A stretch of DNA of 33,853 nucleotides from Roseisolibacter sp. H3M3-2 (GTDB lineage: Bacteria > Gemmatimonadota > Gemmatimonadetes > Gemmatimonadales > Gemmatimonadaceae). This document shows, in pieces, positions 28,019 to 33,853 of the stretch. Positions within the stretch are counted from its first letter, which is position 1. Every line of letters starts with the position of its first letter. The translations under genes were made by a program, and so were the position numbers. Location of the stretch: NCBI RefSeq assembly GCF_029211165.1, contig NZ_JARGEK010000011.1, positions 1 to 33,853 of the forward strand, in the 5' to 3' direction. Under the pieces are notes generated by a model, which worked only from the letters and a program-made list of their open reading frames with translations, ran no database searches and was not told where the DNA came from.

Positions 28019-30472
28019 CTACTCCTGCCGCAGCGCGCGCAGCGGCTCGGCGCCCGTCGCGCGCAGCGCCGGGACGAGCAGCGCGCACAGCGCCACGCCG
28101 AGCAGCAGCGCCACCGCGCCGACGAACGTCGCCGGGTCGGTGGCCGTCGTCGCGTAGAGCTGGCTCTGGAGGAGGCGCGTGAGCGCGAACGCCCCCGCGA
28201 GCCCGATCCCGGTGCCGGCCGCGGCGAGCGTCATCCCCTGCCGCAGCACCAGCGTCAGCACCTGCCCGCGCGCCGCGCCGAGCGCCATGCGCACGCCGAA
28301 CTCGCGCGTGCGCTGCTCGACGGCGTGCGACATCAGCCCGTACAGCCCGACCGACGCCAGCAGCAGCGCGATCCCGGCGAAGGCGGCCAGCAGCACCACC
28401 GCCAGCTGCCGCGAGCCCACCGAGCGGTCGAGCAGCGCGTCGAGCGTCGCCACCTGCGAGATCGGCTGCGCCGGGTCGACGTCGCGCACGGCCGCGCGCA
28501 GCGACGGGAGGAGCCGCTCCGGGTCGCCCGACGTGCGGACCAGCAGCGACGGCATCCCGACCGCGAGCTGGCGCATCGGCCGGTAGACCTGCACGCGCGC
28601 GTCCTCGTCGAGCCCCTCGGACTTCACGTGCCCGACGACGCCCACCACTTCGACCCACGTCGGCGTCTGCTGCCCGGTGGCCGAGTCGGTGACGAAGCCG
28701 TAGGCGATGCGCTTGCCGATCGGGTCCTGCCCCCTCCAGTAGCGGCGCGCCGCCTCCTCGTCGACGATCGCGACGCGCGGCGCGTCGGGGCCGTCCTGCT
28801 CGGTGAAGGTGCGCCCGCGCTTGAGCGGGACGCGCAGCGTCTGGAAGTACTCGGGGCTGACGAGGCGGTAGTCGCCCCACGGGTTCGGCTGCCCCTCGGC
28901 GACCTCGTACCCCTCGACGCCGAACGACCGCGTGCCGCCGCCGGGGCCGTACGGCACGCCGTTGGTCGCCGCGACCGCGACCACGCCCGGGATCGCGCGC
29001 ACGCGCGCCAGCGCCGCGTCGACGAACGCGCGCTGCCGCTCCGGCGTGTCGTACTTCGCCTGGGGGAGCGCGAGCGTCGCCGTCAGCACGCCGCGCGCCT
29101 GGTACCCCGGGTCGACGCCCTGCACCCGCGCGAAGCTGCGCAGCAGCAGCCCGGCCCCCGCCAGCAGCACGAGCGCGATCGCCACCTCGGCGACGACCAG
29201 CACGCGGCGCGCGGCCAGCCCCTTCCGGTCGCCGGCGGCGCCGCGCGACCCCTCCGACAGCGCGTCGCGCAGCGCGACCGTGGAGCGGTGGAAGACGGGG
29301 ACGACGCCGAACACGAGCCCCGTGGCCAGCGTGACCAGCGCCGCGAAGGCGAGCACCGCGCCGTCGAGGCGCACCTCCCCCTCCAGCGGGCCGCCGGCGC
29401 CGGCGGCGCCGAGCGCGCGCACGCCGACCGCGGCCACCACGATCCCCAGCGCGCCGCCGATGGCGGCCAGCAGCAGCGCCTCGCTCAGGTACAGGCGCAG
29501 GAGCTGCGTGCGCCCGGCGCCGAGCGCGGTGCGGAGCGCCAGCTCGCGGGTGCGCGACGCCGCGCGCGCGAGCAGCAGCCCGGCGATGTTGGCGCAGGCA
29601 ATCAGCAGGACGCAGCCGACCGCCGCCAGCAGCACGAGCAGCGCCGGGCGCACGCCGCCGGTCCCCTTGTCGCGCAGCGAGGTGGCGGCGAGGGTCCAGT
29701 CGGCCGGGTAGTTGTCGGGGTGGTCGCGCTTGAGCTGCTCGCCGAGCGCGCGCAGCGCCCCCTCGGCGTCGGCGAAGGTCGCGCCGGGGCGCAGCCGGGC
29801 GAGCATGAACAGGTACTCGTTGGTGCGCCGGTTGTCGGCGAAGTCCTCGGTCGCCAGCGCGAGCGGGCGCCACAGCTCGACCCCGCGGTCCTGCGGGTCG
29901 CGGAAGCCGGCGGGCATGACGCCCACGACCTCGTGCGGCTCGCCGTCGAGCAGCAGCGTGCGGCCGACCACGCCGGCGTCGCCCCCGAAACGCCGGCGCC
30001 AGAAGGCGTCGCTCAGCACCACCACGCGCTCGCGCCCGGGCGCGTCCTCGTCGGCCCGCAGGGCGCGGCCGAGGGCCGGCGGGACGGCGAGGGTGGGGAA
30101 GAAGTCGCCCGAGACCCGCGCGCCGCTCAGGCGCTCCGGCTCCCCGGTCCCCGTGAGGTTGGGCCCCCACCCCGTGCGCACCGCGGTCGACGCGAAGGGG
30201 CGGACGCGCGCCTTCACGTCCACCAGCGTCGGCGCGCCCACGCCGGCCTGCAGCCCGTCGAGCGACGGGTACAGGTGGTCGACCACGACCAGCCGCTCCC
30301 CCTCGCGGTACGGGAGCGGGCGCAGGAGCGCGGCGTCGACCGCGCTGAACACGGCCGTGTTGGCGCCGATCCCGAGCGCCAGGGTGAGCAGGACGACGAC
30401 GGTGAAGCCGGGGGTGCGGAGGAGCCGCCGCAGGGCGAGCGGCAGGGCGGCGGGGGGCGGCGGCAGGCGCAT
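28019..30472 (-). CDS. ADOP-family (FtsX/MacB-like) orphan permease, 817 aa
   Basis: The start is ATG 30472. The layout is two MacB-type halves: an N-terminal membrane helix ([25 protein letters not shown]), a periplasmic domain, three FtsX helices (about 270-390, with the [24 protein letters not shown] motif), then a second membrane/periplasmic/FtsX set ([46 protein letters not shown]). This matches the duplicated orphan permease family common in Acidobacteria and Gemmatimonadota, which lack an adjacent ATPase. None is adjacent here. Members are thought to work in lipoprotein or peptide handling, but specific functions are mostly unknown. It is divergent from acnA. Confidence 0.92.
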   Translation of the reverse strand: MRLPPPPAALPLALRRLLRTPGFTVVVLLTLALGIGANTAVFSAVDAALLRPLPYREGERLVVVDHLYPSLDGLQAGVGAPTLVDVKARVRPFASTAVRTGWGPNLTGTGEPERLSGARVSGDFFPTLAVPPALGRALRADEDAPGRERVVVLSDAFWRRRFGGDAGVVGRTLLLDGEPHEVVGVMPAGFRDPQDRGVELWRPLALATEDFADNRRTNEYLFMLARLRPGATFADAEGALRALGEQLKRDHPDNYPADWTLAATSLRDKGTGGVRPALLVLLAAVGCVLLIACANIAGLLLARAASRTRELALRTALGAGRTQLLRLYLSEALLLAAIGGALGIVVAAVGVRALGAAGAGGPLEGEVRLDGAVLAFAALVTLATGLVFGVVPVFHRSTVALRDALSEGSRGAAGDRKGLAARRVLVVAEVAIALVLLAGAGLLLRSFARVQGVDPGYQARGVLTATLALPQAKYDTPERQRAFVDAALARVRAIPGVVAVAATNGVPYGPGGGTRSFGVEGYEVAEGQPNPWGDYRLVSPEYFQTLRVPLKRGRTFTEQDGPDAPRVAIVDEEAARRYWRGQDPIGKRIAYGFVTDSATGQQTPTWVEVVGVVGHVKSEGLDEDARVQVYRPMRQLAVGMPSLLVRTSGDPERLLPSLRAAVRDVDPAQPISQVATLDALLDRSVGSRQLAVVLLAAFAGIALLLASVGLYGLMSHAVEQRTREFGVRMALGAARGQVLTLVLRQGMTLAAAGTGIGLAGAFALTRLLQSQLYATTATDPATFVGAVALLLGVALCALLVPALRATGAEPLRALRQE

Positions 30473-30692
30473 GCGCGACTGGGCTGGGGACCGGACCGTC
30501 GGGACGCGTGGTTGGACCGCGCCGCCGGGCCGATGGTTTGCGCGCCGGTCGTGCCCCCCGCCCTCCCCGGCGCGCTAGATTGCCCCGCAGCCTGCGCCGG
30601 CCCTCGCTCATCCGCCGCAGCGGCTCCGTTCCGAACCTCGCGTCACGGCCGCGGTCGAGGCCCCCGCCGGGCGCGATCACCGAGCACCCGCA

Positions 30693-33479
<2,787 letters not shown>

Positions 33480-33497
33480 TTTTTTGGGGAAGAGCAT

Positions 33498-33538
33498 GAG
33501 AACGCCCGCCCGGTCGCGATGACCGGGCGGGCGTTCTC
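33498..33538 (+). terminator. Strong hairpin terminator after acnA
   Basis: Bases 33498-33515 and 33521-33538 are exact 18-bp reverse complements with a 5-base loop (GCGAT). The right arm is followed by a short CT/T-containing stretch (TCGTTT). It begins about 19 bp after the aconitase stop, past a T-rich run (33480-33485). Confidence 0.85.
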
Positions 33539-33853
33539 TCGTTTGCGATTATCCCGCCGCGGGCGCGGTGTGGGGGCACCCCGGGACTCGCGGATGACGG
33601 CTGCGCCGTCATAGGCTCGCCCGGAATGCCCCCACGCCGCTCCCGCCGTGCACCCCAGCGCGCACGCTGGTCCCATCCCTCCATCAATGCCCGGGCGGCG
33701 GGGCGCGGGGGCCGGCGCAGGCGCCGCTATGATCGCGCCAGCGATCATCCCGGCGCCGGAGGCGGCTCCCGCACCCCGCCGCACGAGATGGCCTTTCCCT
33801 AGAGCAGATCACGGCGCGCTGTAGCGAGGTGAAGGGCTCGGGGCGGCATCGCT
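33539..33853. other. About 315 bp with no supported gene
   Basis: Minus-strand frames through this stretch cross the acnA terminator and read as low-complexity Arg/Pro/Ala. A short inverted pair (GATCGC and GCGATC, near 33731-33746) is the only structure I see. It may be the leader of a gene beyond the window. Confidence 0.5.

Overview
This window is high-GC bacterial DNA that most resembles Gemmatimonadota (a Gemmatirosa-like soil lineage). That is inferred from the gene content: an ADOP-type orphan permease, an Oar-like TonB-dependent receptor, a PEP-CTERM protein, M16 and M20 peptidases and uniformly G/C-ending codons. It has not been tested by a database search.

Left half (about 1-12990): a chromosomal integron in an unusual orientation. 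A 5'-truncated AraC-type regulator (1-665) is followed by an integron integrase gene, intI (887-1861, + strand). About 195 bp past the intI stop codon lies a candidate attI crossover (2056/2057), and then 17 cassettes run in the same direction as intI. Sixteen cassettes end in a complete attC (R'' of the type RYYYAAC to R' of the type GTTRRRY, 93-130 bp, near-identical L boxes). The 17th attC is cut off. In most described integrons intI points away from the array; here it points into it. Twelve cassettes hold one plausible + strand gene. These are mostly small conserved hypotheticals, membrane proteins and lipoproteins, but cassette 9 is about 4.05 kb long and encodes a complete TonB-dependent outer-membrane receptor of about 1263 aa. 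Five attI-proximal cassettes have no convincing gene. Three of them form one sequence family, and two of those share a 195-bp identical block yet carry different attC interiors. Every cassette begins and ends with its own 9-12 bp complementary sequence, extending the R'/R'' core with matched substitutions.

Right edge of the integron (about 12990): the last attC lacks its right half and runs straight into the 3' end of a minus-strand M16 metallopeptidase gene. The last ~25 residues and the stop codon of that gene are now supplied by attC sequence, so a deletion or insertion joined the two.

Right half (about 13000-33853): ordinary chromosomal genes. On the minus strand from 18.8 kb down to 12.9 kb lies a likely operon: a TPR protein with a clear sigma70-type promoter, a membrane-anchored TPR protein, an ABC ATPase, its translationally coupled ABC-2 permease, and the M16 peptidase. 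Further minus-strand genes are pseudouridine-5'-phosphate glycosidase (psuG), a proline-rich secreted protein, a class A beta-lactamase-like protein coupled to a small conserved protein, a kynureninase-like PLP enzyme and an APC amino-acid permease. These are followed by a + strand patatin-ferredoxin fusion, a minus-strand PEP-CTERM protein, a small + strand membrane protein, a minus-strand M20 deacylase, a minus-strand ADOP permease, and + strand aconitase (acnA) with a strong terminator hairpin. The last 315 bp hold no gene I can support.

Function as a whole: the integron is a store of mobile genes biased toward envelope and unknown functions, with no resistance gene recognised. Because intI, attI and the cassettes are co-directional, integrase transcription could run into the array.
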